DNA of 64,000 bases, taken from contig CM030934.1 of the NCBI GenBank assembly GCA_018136815.1, positions 7,600,559-7,664,558 of the forward strand, written 5' to 3'. A model generated the notes under the pieces. It was not told where the DNA came from, made no database searches, and was given only the letters and a program-made list of their open reading frames with translations. The translations under genes and the position numbers were made by a program. Source of the DNA: Isochrysis galbana. Taxonomy: Eukaryota > Haptophyta > Isochrysidales > Isochrysidaceae. Positions 46,201-54,329 of this stretch are shown here, one piece after another (the first letter of the stretch is position 1; each line of letters begins with the position of its first letter).

Positions 46201-49200
46201 CATGGGACGAGGAGGAGGAATCGCGCGGTCTGACCGAGAGCACTGGTGCGCCCCCGCGCGCCGTCGAGAGACGGGTCGAACCGTCTATCGTCGACCCGGC
46301 ACATCCATCTTTGCTGTTGCTGCGGAAGGCGGAGAACTCCAAGATTGAGCAAGCTCCGCTGGTCATCGCACACGGGCTGCTCGGAGACCACCGCGGCTTC
46401 GGCAACCTGTGGGGCACTGCGCTGGCTCATAGCGACGTTTACGCCCTAAGGCATCGCGGCCTGGACGGTTCCGCCGCTTTCCCTCTCGACGAGCATGGGT
46501 CGGCGGCCATGGTCGGCGAGTATGCTACCGCGCTGCTTGCATGTTTCGGGGAGAAGCCGTTCGACGTGATCGGTGCATCATTTGGCGCAGCACTTGCTTT
46601 TCACGTCGCGCGCGCTGCGGGCGAGCTCGGCGCGCAGCCTCGTCGGATCGTGCTTGTCGACCCGCCGCCGGCAGTGCCAAGGGATCTGCCGGTGCCGCAG
46701 ATGCTCTCGGAGCTCCGGTTGGCGGCAATGGGTGTGCTGCTGATTCATCTGCGGATCGAGATGGGGGCCGATGTGTGGACGCGCTTCCCTCAACTCACGA
46801 CGTTGCCAGAGGAGGCGCTCGGCTGCTTCGTGGCAGCCCAGTGCCTACCTCGAGGCGCATCACACGCCGAGGTATTGGAGCTTGCCTCCACATTCGAGCG
46901 GATGCTGCCCGTGTACCGTCAGTGCCGGCACGCTCTCCACACGCTCTCAGTCAACATCGAGCCCTTCTCGGGCATTGAGAGTGGGCATGAGCGAGCCATC
47001 TTGATGGCGCTATCCTCTGACCGTTGGCCCACGTGGTGCGAGATGTTCCCAGGCGTGACGGAGGACGCGCTCGCGCCGTACGGCCCTGTTTTGTCGATGC
47101 GCCTGGCCGGCAAACACATTGATGTCGTGACGCGGTGCATCGGAAACCGCGAGCCCATCTTCACTGACGCGCTCGTAGGCTTCTTGGGATGCGATTCGCC
47201 CTCGACCTGGTGGGAGACGGAGCAGGGTGCTTCGAAGGGGCTGCTGGAGACGAGCCCACTCGTCCTTGGCGCTCGCGCGAATTATACGGCACGAGGGCTA
47301 CCAAGCTCAGCAGACCTTCGGCGCAACCACGCCGATGGGCTTGGAATGAGCCTTGCGTTGGCTCGCGCATCTGCTCTGTCCACGTTGCCGGCGATGGAGG
47401 GCGCGCTGCAGCTAGCGCGTCTGCAGTTGGCCCGTCGTCCCTACCCGTTGTGGGTTCTGAATGCTGGCGCCCAGCCATGTAGCCCCGCTTCCGTCTCGCG
47501 TCCCACATTTGGAGGCCTGCTCGGCCTCTTGCGCACGGTACACGCTGAGGCTGCAAGCGCCGCTGCTTGGCACCTAGACTGCTGCGGCGATCGCCTGCCT
47601 GAGTCGTTGGCGGTTGCGTCGTCTTCGCCTGCATCGGAGCCGGAGCTGTGCTTCGCCGGCCAGTCTACGAGGGTGCCAAGGTTGGACCGTCTTGGCTCGA
47701 CTGGTTCGCAAGCGCCGGCGGTCGACGGTGTGCATCTCATCTCTGGCGGCACGGGCGGCCTCGGCCTGCTCACGGGTAAGTGGCTCGGCCGCCAAGGTGC
47801 GGCGAGGGTCGCGCTGGCCTCCCGGAGTGGTCGCGTCGCGCAGGCGAGCAGATCCTTGATCGACCAAGCGGAACGTCTCCGATTATTGGCGTGTGCATGC
47901 GACGTAGCAGAGGTGTCTGACACGCGCCTTCTGCTCTCGTGTGTGGCTGGGTCTGGCGGCTCGGAGCTGAGGGGCGTGTGGCACGCAGCGGGTGTGCTCG
48001 CCGACTGTCTGATGCCCTCGCAAAGCGCTCTATCTTTCAGACGGGTGTTCGCGCCGAAAGCGCTCGGTGCTTGGAATCTCGAGCATGGATGCGCGCTGGC
48101 GCCGCTTGACGCGTGCATCCAATTCTCTTCAATCGCTGCGTTGCTCGGAGGGAGCGGACAAGCCAACTACTCCGCGGCCAACAGCACTCTTGATGCGACG
48201 AGTTGCTCTCGACGATTGGCCGGCCAAGTCGGCGCGTCGGTGCAGTGGGGTCCTTGGGCCGACGTCGGGATGGCGGCGGAGGCCTCCATCCGTACTCGTT
48301 TGCGTGGACTCGGTTTGGGCATGATCGGTATGGCTGATGGCGAATTGGCATTGCATGCATCGTTCTCGCCGATGGCACCCATGGTACACGCCGTGCTCAT
48401 CGTTGACTGGGCTCTTTTGCTCGACCACATGGCTCCCTTGTCATTGTTCGCACACGTACGATCGGCAGCGATTGACTCAAAGTCGACAACTGACACGGCT
48501 TTACTTGAACGAAAGGATGGGATGAGCGCTCCTCCCCATGTCTTCATTTCCCTGAACGCCGTCTTGGACCTGGCCCGATCGACCCTGGGGACGTCTTCGA
48601 ACCTTGACGCTGACATGCCGTTGATGGAGTCGGGTCTCGACTCGCTCGGTGTGGTCGAATTGCGCAATCAGCTACAAGCTGTCGCTGGCGACGGAGCGGT
48701 CCTCCCGGCAACTCTCGTGTTCGAGCATCCAACAGCACGTGCGATCGCTGCCTTCCTTGCACCAGGAGCAAATTGTGATGCAGATGGGCTGTCTCACACG
48801 CCGCCTATGACAATAAATGTCGAAAAGGAGTATTTCGTGGACATGGTTTCAACCTGTGCGGTTGGCCCGGATGGTGCACGCGGTAAAAACTTTTGGTGCA
48901 TGGCTAGTAGGGCTCACGACGCAGTCACCGAGGTGCCTTTGTCGCGTTGGGACGTTGAGGCTCGCCTCAATGTCGCGCCGGGATCGGATGCTATTGCCGA
49001 TAGGCAGCGTTATGCGGCGTTCATCGAGGGCGCCGAGCTTTTCGACAACCAACATTTCTCTATTCTAGCAGCTGAAGCGGCTGCCATCGATCCTCAACAG
49101 CGCCTGTTGCTCGAAGTCGGGTACGCGGCGCTGCATAGTGCGACCATGACAAAGTCGACTTTGAAGGAGAGTCTTACTGGCATATTCGTAGGGATGTCAC

Positions 49201-52200
49201 ATCCGGGCTTCGCTGAAGTGTGTCTAACCAACTCATCAACATCAAGTGGATATGTGACGGTCGCTGCAGGATGTGCAGTATCTGCTGGGCGCCTCTCTTT
49301 TACGCTCGGCTTGCAGGGTCCATGTGTTTCAATAGATACCGTCTGCTCTAGCGGGCTCGTCGCAACGCACAACTCGTGGCGCTCCATAATGCTTGGGGAG
49401 AGCTATGTCTCCGTAGCTTTAGGTGTCAACATGATCTTTAGCCCTCATCAAAACGCCTGCATGGCTCAGACAGGAATGACGTCACGAAGCGGCCGCTCTT
49501 TCACTTTCGACCGGCGCGCAGATGGCTATGGCCGTGGAGAAGGGTGTTATGCAGCCCTTCTTCGACCGAGCGAAAGGACGCCATCCGGTCATCGTTTTGT
49601 GGGCTGCATCGTCAGGCAAGATGGCCCCAGTGCCAGCCTGACGGCTCCAAATGGTCGTGCGCAGCAAGCACTCCTTCGCGCCAGTTTTGCCCTGGGGTCT
49701 TTCCATCCCGACGCGCTCACCGGTTATGAGGCGCACGGGACGGGAACTCCGTTGGGCGACCCCATCGAAGTGAGCACCTTGACACTATCTGTGTTGGCTG
49801 AGCGTTCCGCAGTCGAACCTTTGTATGTTGGCAGCTTCAAGGCGGCTGGGGCACACGGAGAGCCGGCATCGGGGCTTGCTGGACTTCTTGTGCAAGCATG
49901 GCAGCAAGCTACGTCCCGGATGGCCCCGAACGCCCAATTGAGGACCCCCAACCCACATGTATCACGTGCTTTTGAGCAACAGAATGTCTCGGCTATGCTG
50001 CCCATTCAGCTTTCAGCTGCACATAATCACTCGCTCGGCGGTGTCAGTTCTTTTGGACTTTTTGGGACCATTGCGCATGCCTTGATCGAAAAAGCATCGC
50101 CAATTCTGACAATGACGTCGTCCCTAACAAGCGGGCTGGCGTTCCGGCGCAGGAACTTTGCTTGGTACCAAACTTCACACCCGCTTTTGCAATCACTTGT
50201 CGTGCTTGACGAGAAGAGCGCATCGTTCTCTTCTTTGATTAACCGAAAAGTGCAAGCATTGGTGGTTGATCATTGCGTGCGAGGCGCAATTGTCTTTCCC
50301 AGTGCTGGCTTCTTAGAGATGGCCAGCGCAGGGCACTCCAGGATTTCACGCGAGGGCAACGACGCCGCCCTCCGCCGGGTGTCCTTTCTTCAGCCACTTG
50401 TAATCGAAGCTGCAGACGAACGATGGCTGTCGTGCGCTTTCGACAGCGGCCAATTTCAGATCGGTACAGCGAATTGCACGGATGAGACCCAATTGAATGC
50501 CGCCTCATTGATCCCGTTGTGTGTGGGCGAGTCGCACTCAGCGGCTACTATGGAGGAGGATGCTACGGTGATGAGACTGCGCTCTTTCACACCTTGCCTT
50601 GTGGACGTGCATTCGTTCTATAGCGAGCTAAAGCGGTGCAGCCTCGAATATGGACCAGCCTTCCGCACTGTTCGGGGGATTTGGTCATCCACCGCAAGCT
50701 CGCCGTGTGTAACCGCATTGTTGCACCAGCGTCGAAATGACCGTGCCTTGAGAATCCACCCCGCTGACCTCACCGGAGCCATTGATCTCTCGGCAACTGT
50801 GGTCAAAGGGGCCTCTGGACAACCCAAGTTGCCGTATGCAATCGCTTCGGCTCAACTAAGCGGTGGGCGCGGTCGTGGTCTAGCGGCGGCACTTCAAGTT
50901 GCCGGAGACGGTACGATGAGCGTTAGGCTGATCGGCCTGGAATCGCACCGCCGCACCTTAGTCAGGCTTGATGCCTTTGAGTCACGAGAGCTTTGGACAA
51001 AGCTACATGGGCGCGATCTCGAGAACACCACCAAATCCTCGTACCCAGGCGACTGGGAGATGAGCGCTGATCCAAATATCGGCGAAACAACGGCCTCAAG
51101 GCCAACCATGCCTCTAAGCACAACTTCGCACATGTACATTACGTCATGGAAACCGGTACAGGCCCATGAGATTGAGGGATCCGACGACGATCACGTGCGC
51201 CTCTTGCTTGCGCCATCCGCGCTATCCGTCTCTCCTGAAGAGGCGCTCATACTGGCCGAGCCATCCAAATTACCTTTGAGCAGTGGAGCTTTGATCACGC
51301 TTACTTTACACGATACCGTGTGCGTTGCCGTACTGGAGCTCAACGACCCCGGACACTTCAATACCATCAGCATGGAGATGGCTCACAATATGATTTGTGC
51401 GGTGATTTGGCTGCGCAAGCAGCCCAGATCACGAGTCAAAGCCGTTGTCGTTCAAGGTCGAGGTGCCCACTTTTGCCCGGGCGGGAACATGTATAGAATG
51501 GCGAAGGTCAAGTCCGGCCGAGTTGGCACAGCCAGAACTTCTTTGGATGCATTTGCCGGCTTCGTTGCACTCCGTACTCTGGGGTCCCAGTTATTAGCGC
51601 GGTGCATGGCACGGTTCTTGGCGGTGGGCTAGCTGTTGCGTTGAACACAGATTGCATCGTCGCATCCGAGGAAGCAACGTTTCAATGCGGTGAGGTCACG
51701 CGGGGTTTGACTCCTGCCGGAATGTTGACCCGTAATTTGGCTGAGACTGTCGGGCCCGACGTGGCGATGCAGCTATACCTCCGTGACGACAAGCTCGGCG
51801 CACAAGAAGCGCGCCGCATTGGCCTAGTCCAACATGTTTGCGGAACTCAAGATGATGCGCAGGCGCTGGCTTTCGAGCTGGCTTGCGCCATCGACATGCA
51901 GTTGGCCGAGAGCACGCAAGCTCTTTCCGCAACGGAACGCAACTTTCTGGCTCAGGAAGCCTTTGCGCAGGCAGACTCCATAGAATTCGCTCCGTCGAAA
52001 CAAGCGACCGAGATGCCTATCCCTTCAACATTAGATGGACTAGTTGCGCGCCTCAGCGACCAAAATGGAGATGCCACTGGTAGAGTAGCTGCGATTGCGC
52101 ACGACGAGACATCGGGAGTCGGCGCTTTGAAGCTTTCAATGCCGGAGAATGTCGGGGCGCTTGCAGGGCAGATAAGGACAGCCGTCGCCGATTTGCGATC

Positions 52201-52702
52201 CACATCGAATGCACTGCGCTCGCTCGTGCTCTTGTCCGTGAATTGGAAGGTGGTTGGAGCCGATTGGTCCCATGAACTCGTGGATGCGCTTTCAGACCTG
52301 CGAAACCTTCACATTCCAATCATTTGCGTCGTCCATGGGAAGGTTGCAGGTCCTGCACGCATGATTTGCAGGGCTGCGGACTATCGAATCAGTGTCAAAG
52401 GCAGTCTCCTCGGAACTTGCACCTCGCATGAAGAAAAGGACAACATTTTGCTGCTATTGAGCGAGCAGTGCACTTCGCTGCCTGGCTGGCAGCGCAGCCA
52501 CCCGTCGGGCTCGCAGGCAGCTTACATCTTTTGCGCCCTCCACTCTCTCCGGCTGATGACACGCCCAGCGGTCGCAAGCCGCTGCGGGACGCCCTGCTTT
52601 CTAGACCCGCTTGTCCGCAGCCACTTGCCAACGCCGGTCAAGTGATCAATTACGAGATCACGTCACCTGCACCTAGTAGGGAGGTCACCTCCACATCTTC
52701 AC
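28204..52702 (+). CDS. Giant multimodular polyketide synthase (trans-AT-like), partial at both ends
   Basis: Domain order: acyl-CoA ligase, ACP, KS, DH, [ECH, ECH, hydrolase, KR, ACP, KS], the same block again, [ECH, ECH, hydrolase, KR, ACP], KS, DH, ECH, ECH, gap. Catalytic motifs of KS (DTACSS, HGTGT), KR (GGTGGLG, Ser, NYSAAN), ACP (GLDSLGVVELR) and DH (HxxxGxxxxP) are intact. No acyltransferase, enoylreductase or methyltransferase domain is visible. The frame is open for 8 kb from 43605 to 51632 and for 5.7 kb from 34465 to 40158. Elsewhere (28.2-34.5 kb, 39.9-43.9 kb, near 51582 and 52470) single-base indels switch frame, although the protein homology continues. Comparison of duplicate copies shows these are length changes in short homopolymers, so one continuous gene is the best reading. 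The product is unknown; the enzyme probably extends well past the third gap. Bacterial origin of the window is unlikely given the neighbouring spliced gene. Confidence 0.8.
28210..30390 (+). CDS. PKS loading domain: acetyl-CoA-synthetase-like acyl ligase
   Basis: ANL-superfamily adenylating domain of the acetyl/propionyl-CoA synthetase branch. Visible motifs: N-terminal WFVGGLLNAAFNECD; P-loop MYTSGSTGKPKGIVHAHGG (about 29130-29190); VATPGWITGQAYMI (about 29290); INSYWATEHGG (about 29690), the acyl-pocket motif; GDLAIRHSDGSYTFHGRSDEV (about 30002-30060), the hinge region; and a C-terminal KYSRQTLRSIFG with the expected catalytic Lys near 30335. It would activate a carboxylic-acid starter with ATP and pass it to the following ACP. 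The reading frame changes several times after about 29540, with homology continuing. The first ATG of the protein is not identified. Confidence 0.75.
30575..30790 (+). CDS. PKS loading acyl carrier protein
   Basis: About 70 residues with the phosphopantetheine site in TAGIDSFDAINLAQELEETF, where the Ser follows Asp as in ACPs. The site is DSF rather than the DSL of the extension-module ACPs, in keeping with a different origin. A one-base frame change follows the site near 30740, after which TIAFEYGTVRA completes the domain. Confidence 0.65.
30930..32290 (+). CDS. PKS ketosynthase KS0
   Basis: Ketosynthase homology across several frames: LFDNENFGISEAEAAAM, then YDTACSANLVACH with the active Cys codon at 31452-31454, RCHTFDSRADGY, EAHGTGTALGDPIEV (first His) and VKANCGHGEPAAG (second His), so the Cys-His-His triad is encoded. 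The motif reads CSAN rather than the CSSG of the later ketosynthases, and it lies after the loading ACP, so it may be specialised for the starter unit. At least four one-base frame changes are needed; decay or sequence error cannot be separated from this copy alone. Confidence 0.65.
32305..33130 (+). CDS. PKS dehydratase DH0
   Basis: Hot-dog-fold dehydratase directly after KS0: N-terminal HPLCAVCESSEQG, catalytic DHIVAGRVLFPVAGYLE (HxxxGxxxxP satisfied) and the second motif HPADLEGALQ with the catalytic Asp. It removes water from a beta-hydroxyacyl-ACP. The equivalent domain is missing at the KS-ECH junctions 38.8 kb and 44.5 kb but present after KS3. Confidence 0.75.
33153..34575 (+). CDS. 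PKS ECH pair, copy 1
   Basis: Two crotonase-fold domains. ECH-a (about 33310-33960) has the oxyanion-hole segment FCPGGNLYKL (as read in the sister copies) and VLGGGLAIALLTDCVVASK followed by FQHGELTRGLTPAG. The first catalytic Glu of enoyl-CoA hydratases is replaced by Ala in GGGLAIA, while the second Glu (HGELTRG) remains. ECH-b (about 34130-34570) is more degenerate (VHGSVCGLGLLACEACDYRI) with neither Glu obvious. Similar embedded ECHs are known in bacterial modular PKSs, some in beta-branching. One-base losses in C runs (near 33232, 33492 and 33735) and a one-base gain (34526) break the frame in this copy but not in copy 3. Confidence 0.8.
34920..35820 (+). CDS. PKS embedded thioesterase-like alpha/beta hydrolase, copy 1
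   Basis: About 300 residues of alpha/beta-hydrolase fold: HGLLGDHRGFGNLW near the start (oxyanion strand), nucleophile elbow VIGASFGAALAFHVA with the Ser codon at 35203-35205, LVDPPPAVP after the next strand, and a candidate catalytic His in GKHIDVVT near the C terminus. This resembles type I/II thioesterases of PKS and peptide synthetases, which hydrolyse or cyclise acyl-ACP. Here it sits inside the module, between ECH-b and KR, and is copied in every block, which is not the normal terminal position. It may edit, transfer or esterify a branch; the role is inferred. Confidence 0.75.
35850..37060 (+). CDS. PKS ketoreductase, copy 1
   Basis: A structural half (about 35850-36330, with VLNAGAQPC and GGLLGLLRTVHAEAA) precedes the catalytic half. 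NADPH site ISGGTGGLGLLTGKWLG (about 36365), catalytic Lys in FAPKALGAWNLE, Ser in LFSSVAALLG, Tyr in GQANYSAAN (Tyr codon 36793-36795) and the following Asn are all present. It reduces the beta-keto group to a hydroxyl. The motif that usually reads LDD in B-type ketoreductases is LAD here, so I do not predict stereochemistry. Confidence 0.88.
37140..37380 (+). CDS. PKS acyl carrier protein, copy 1
   Basis: Phosphopantetheine attachment site ESGLDSLGVVELRSRL with the Ser codon at 37252-37254, followed by the usual LPATLVFEQPTARAIA. The domain is complete and in frame with the preceding KR and the following KS. Confidence 0.9.
37425..38780 (+). CDS. PKS ketosynthase KS1
   Basis: Full-length ketosynthase: DPMQRILLERGYEALHG, SIDTACSSGLVAAH with the Cys codon at 37939-37941, YEAHGTGTPLGDPVEIRALE, SSKANWGHAEAAAG and FGLNGTIAHGV. 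The triad is intact. Its C-terminal FHRRRFAWS, which in other modules leads into a dehydratase HPLL motif, here runs after about 20 residues straight into the ECH linker MYCISWRDIDP at 38839, so no DH is present. Confidence 0.9.
38839..44525 (+). CDS. PKS block copy 2: ECH, ECH, hydrolase, KR, ACP, KS2
   Basis: Same domains as copy 1: ECH pair 38839-40260, hydrolase 40606-41505, KR 41540-42745, ACP 42830-43070, KS2 43110-44465. The first part is clean until an extra G near 39886 (gaagccggcg against gaagccgcg in copies 1 and 3). Between about 41540 and 43900 there are some twenty one-base insertions or losses relative to copy 1, almost all in runs of two to four identical bases, with hardly any substitutions. 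This pattern is typical of unpolished long-read filling rather than of evolution. The gene is best read as intact here, with the local consensus poor. Confidence 0.8.
44526..47200 (+). CDS. PKS block copy 3: ECH pair and embedded hydrolase
   Basis: This is the cleanest copy, open throughout: ECH-a about 44680-45340, ECH-b about 45500-45945, hydrolase about 46295-47195 with the same GASFGAALAF nucleophile elbow. It is nearly identical to copies 1 and 2. A small cluster of changes near 47173 (gcgctcgtaggc against gcgcttgaaggc) is one of the few real differences. Confidence 0.85.
47230..48780 (+). CDS. PKS KR and ACP of the third block, chimeric
   Basis: The KR matches copies 1 and 2 up to about 48116, then continues as a diverged paralogue (CIQFSSIAALLGGSGQANYSAANSTLD) that keeps the Ser, Tyr and Asn. 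A 50-bp island of identity at about 48237-48286 sits inside the diverged part, which suggests gene conversion between modules. The ACP (about 48520-48760) carries ESGLDSLGVVELRNQL and is clearly diverged from the two upstream ACPs. Confidence 0.85.
48800..50170 (+). CDS. PKS ketosynthase KS3
   Basis: Complete ketosynthase: DPQQRLLLEVGYAALHS, SIDTVCSSGLVATH with the Cys codon at 49344-49346, YEAHGTGTPLGDPIEV and FKAAGAHGEPASG. The last motif keeps Lys and His but lacks the usual Asn-x-Gly spacing (KANxGH in KS1 and KS2), a possible sign of altered function. It ends RRRNFAWYQTSHPLL, the normal lead into a dehydratase. Confidence 0.88.
50178..51110 (+). CDS. PKS dehydratase DH3
   Basis: Starts at the HPLL motif, with catalytic DHCVRGAIVFPSAGFLE (HxxxGxxxxP intact) and HPADLTGAID carrying the second catalytic Asp. 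Fully in frame with KS3. It resembles DH0 in position, so the flanking modules share a KS-DH-ECH plan that the duplicated blocks lack. Confidence 0.82.
51120..52702 (+). CDS. PKS ECH pair of the fourth module, cut by the gap
   Basis: A diverged ECH pair: linker MYITSWKPVQ, oxyanion segment FCPGGNMYRM, VLGGGLAVALNTDCIVASE and FQCGEVTRGLTPAGMLTRN, again with the first hydratase Glu replaced by Ala. ECH-b has VHGKVAGPARMICRAADYRI. One base appears to be missing near 51582 (the frame then resumes at VHGTVLGGG) and another change lies near 52470. The open frame then runs into the N gap at 52703. Divergence from the tandem blocks shows the ECH pair is an old, shared module feature. Confidence 0.78.
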
Positions 52703-52802
52703 NNNNNNNNNNNNNNNNNNNNNNNNNNNNNNNNNNNNNNNNNNNNNNNNNNNNNNNNNNNNNNNNNNNNNNNNNNNNNNNNNNNNNNNNNNNNNNNNNN
52801 NN
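52703..52802. other. Assembly gap (100 N) cutting the PKS
   Basis: Exactly 100 N. The PKS is still open on its left side, while the right side is repetitive non-coding sequence, so the sequences joined here need not be close neighbours. Confidence 0.98.
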
Positions 52803-53220
52803 GAGTTTCCCCACTAGCTTGGTCGTAATGCGGTGAAACCGATTTGCAGACAAGCGGGAAACCGGGGCGGAAGGAACTGGCAAGGAAGTCGGCAGGAAGG
52901 CAGAGGAAATGTCTTGGCAAGGCGACGGAGGCAGGATTTTTTAACGGTAGACGGAGTGCAGAATTTTAACGGTAGGAAGGCAGGATATTTTAACAGTAGG
53001 AAGAGGCAGGATTTTTACCGTAGAAGAAGAGCGTGGAATTTTAACGGTAGAAGAAGGGCGTGGAATTTAACTGTAGAAGAAGAGCGGAGAGGAGAAGGAG
53101 CGGGGCTCGAACTGCAGAGCGCTCCGTCCGGACTCGAACTCGCGACCCAGAGCAAAAGGTTGGTGGAGGCGGTGGGTTGAACCACTATGCCACGCGAGAG
53201 TTTACGTAGCCATAGGGCCG
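52803..53220. repeat. Degenerate minisatellite and flanking non-coding sequence
   Basis: From about 52925 to 53090 a unit of roughly 27-32 bp containing gcaggattttaacggtagaag repeats about six times with many changes. No PKS homology and no gene is seen on this side of the gap. Confidence 0.6.
53097..53205 (-). repeat. tRNA-like / SINE-like fragment
   Basis: On the minus strand there is an A-box-like TGGCATAGTGG followed, about 46 bp later, by a B-box-like AGTTCGAGTCC, the two internal promoter boxes of RNA polymerase III genes. Acceptor, anticodon and T stems do not pair properly, so this is not a working tRNA. A tRNA-derived SINE head or a tRNA pseudogene is more likely. Confidence 0.35.
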
Positions 53221-53464
53221 ATGGGAAGGGCTGAGAACCGCCATATATACTCTGGGTTTTTTTTCTCTTCTTTTCACTTTTCTTCTTCTTTCTTCCTCTT
53301 TCTTTTACTGTTTACTGTTTTTCTTTTACTGTTATTTCTTTTTGCCTCTGAGACATCGCGAATGCGACACCCCCGACTTAATCACGAGCGTCCTCGCGAG
53401 CCTTCTGCAAGCGGAATCCTTATGTCTCTAAATTGTGGAAATCAAAGCCGCAGCTTGGATTGTA

Positions 53465-53695
53465 ACGAGATGAACGAGATGTAACGAGATGGCCTGATGG
53501 CCCGACGACGAGATGAACGAGATGGCCTTGATGGCCCGACGAGATGAACGAGATGGCCCTGGGGCCCGACGAGATGAACGAGATGGCCCGAGGGCCCGAC
53601 GAGATGAACGAGAGTAACGAGATGGCCTGATGGCCCGACGAGATGAACGAGATGGCCCGAGGGCCCGACGAGATGAACGAGTGTCGAGTCGAGCG
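53465..53695. repeat. 30-bp minisatellite
   Basis: About seven units of gagatgaacgagatggcc followed by a variable cgagggcccgac, 30 bp each, two of them with a short insertion (gagtaacgagatgg). It lies just upstream of the retroelement gag region and could be part of its leader or terminal repeat. Confidence 0.8.
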
Positions 53696-54329
53696 GAGCC
53701 GGAGGGCTCTGAGCCACTCCGTCGCGAGCAGCACCGGCGGCTAGCGCGGCGCTTTGGCCCTCCTCCCCACCGGGAGTCGGGTGAATGAAATTCTGGACTG
53801 GGTCGGGCAACCCCATTTGGGTGTCTGGAGGGGAACGAACGGCGAACGAAGGGCTGTGGGGCGGCGAGGCGCTCCTAGCGGCCCTAGTGTGTTGGGTTTT
53901 AAGAGATTGTTAGACCTACAAAGAACTCTTCCCTCAGGGAGGGAGCCTAGGCTGCTTGAGTGCAGCGACGCAGCGAACAACGACGGACAACGGAGCCGAG
54001 AACAACAGGATACACCGACCCACGAACACACCGGAATCATTCACCAAGGCCAAGCGGGCACTACGACTTCTCCTCGAGTCGAAACTTCGCCACCGCTTGT
54101 GGAAGAAGGAGACAACTCCATTGGTGCCCCTCCGGCCTCGGTTGAGTCCCCTTCTCAACCTTTGCCCGCCGCGCCGTTCTCCGTTCCGCCGAATTCGAAT
54201 TCCGATCCCGTATTCAATACGCCCGTTCCTGTCACGTCCGCCGAGCCTGTTTCTGATCCCCAACCTCCACCCACCGTCGCGGGCCTCCGCTCGCTTCCAA
54301 ATCCGGCGGCTCGGCGCCATCCCGTCGAT

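Larger units (their letters stand above)
33153..48116 (+). repeat. Tandem PKS block, 5,687-bp unit, 2.63 copies
   Basis: Unit starts (the word atgtattgtatctcatgg) lie at 33153, 38839 and 44526, giving periods of 5,686 and 5,687 bp. Homology begins abruptly at 33153, where DH0 ends. It ends at about 48116 inside the KR active-site region, where copy 3 changes from gacgcgtgtgtgctc to gacgcgtgcatccaa. Only a few substitutions separate the copies by eye. Single-base indels, in contrast, are frequent in copy 1 before 34530 and in copy 2 at about 41540-43900. Each unit encodes ECH, ECH, hydrolase, KR, ACP, KS. Confidence 0.92.

Noticed and set aside
33897-46430. Repeated minus-strand frames of 200-385 codons opposite the PKS
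   Set aside because: They recur with the 5,687-bp period simply because the sense strand does; high GC keeps antisense frames open.
28210-52702. A bacterial contaminant contig carrying a PKS cluster
   Set aside because: Neighbouring genes on the scaffold are spliced or clearly eukaryotic, and no bacterial operon features occur. The N gaps mean contamination of a single contig cannot be fully excluded, but codon use and GC are similar throughout.
53097-53205. A functional tRNA gene on the minus strand
   Set aside because: A and B boxes are present, but acceptor, anticodon and T stems do not pair.
52925-53695. CRISPR-like array from the regularly spaced repeats
   Set aside because: Units are directly adjacent minisatellites with no unique spacers and no cas genes, in a eukaryotic setting.
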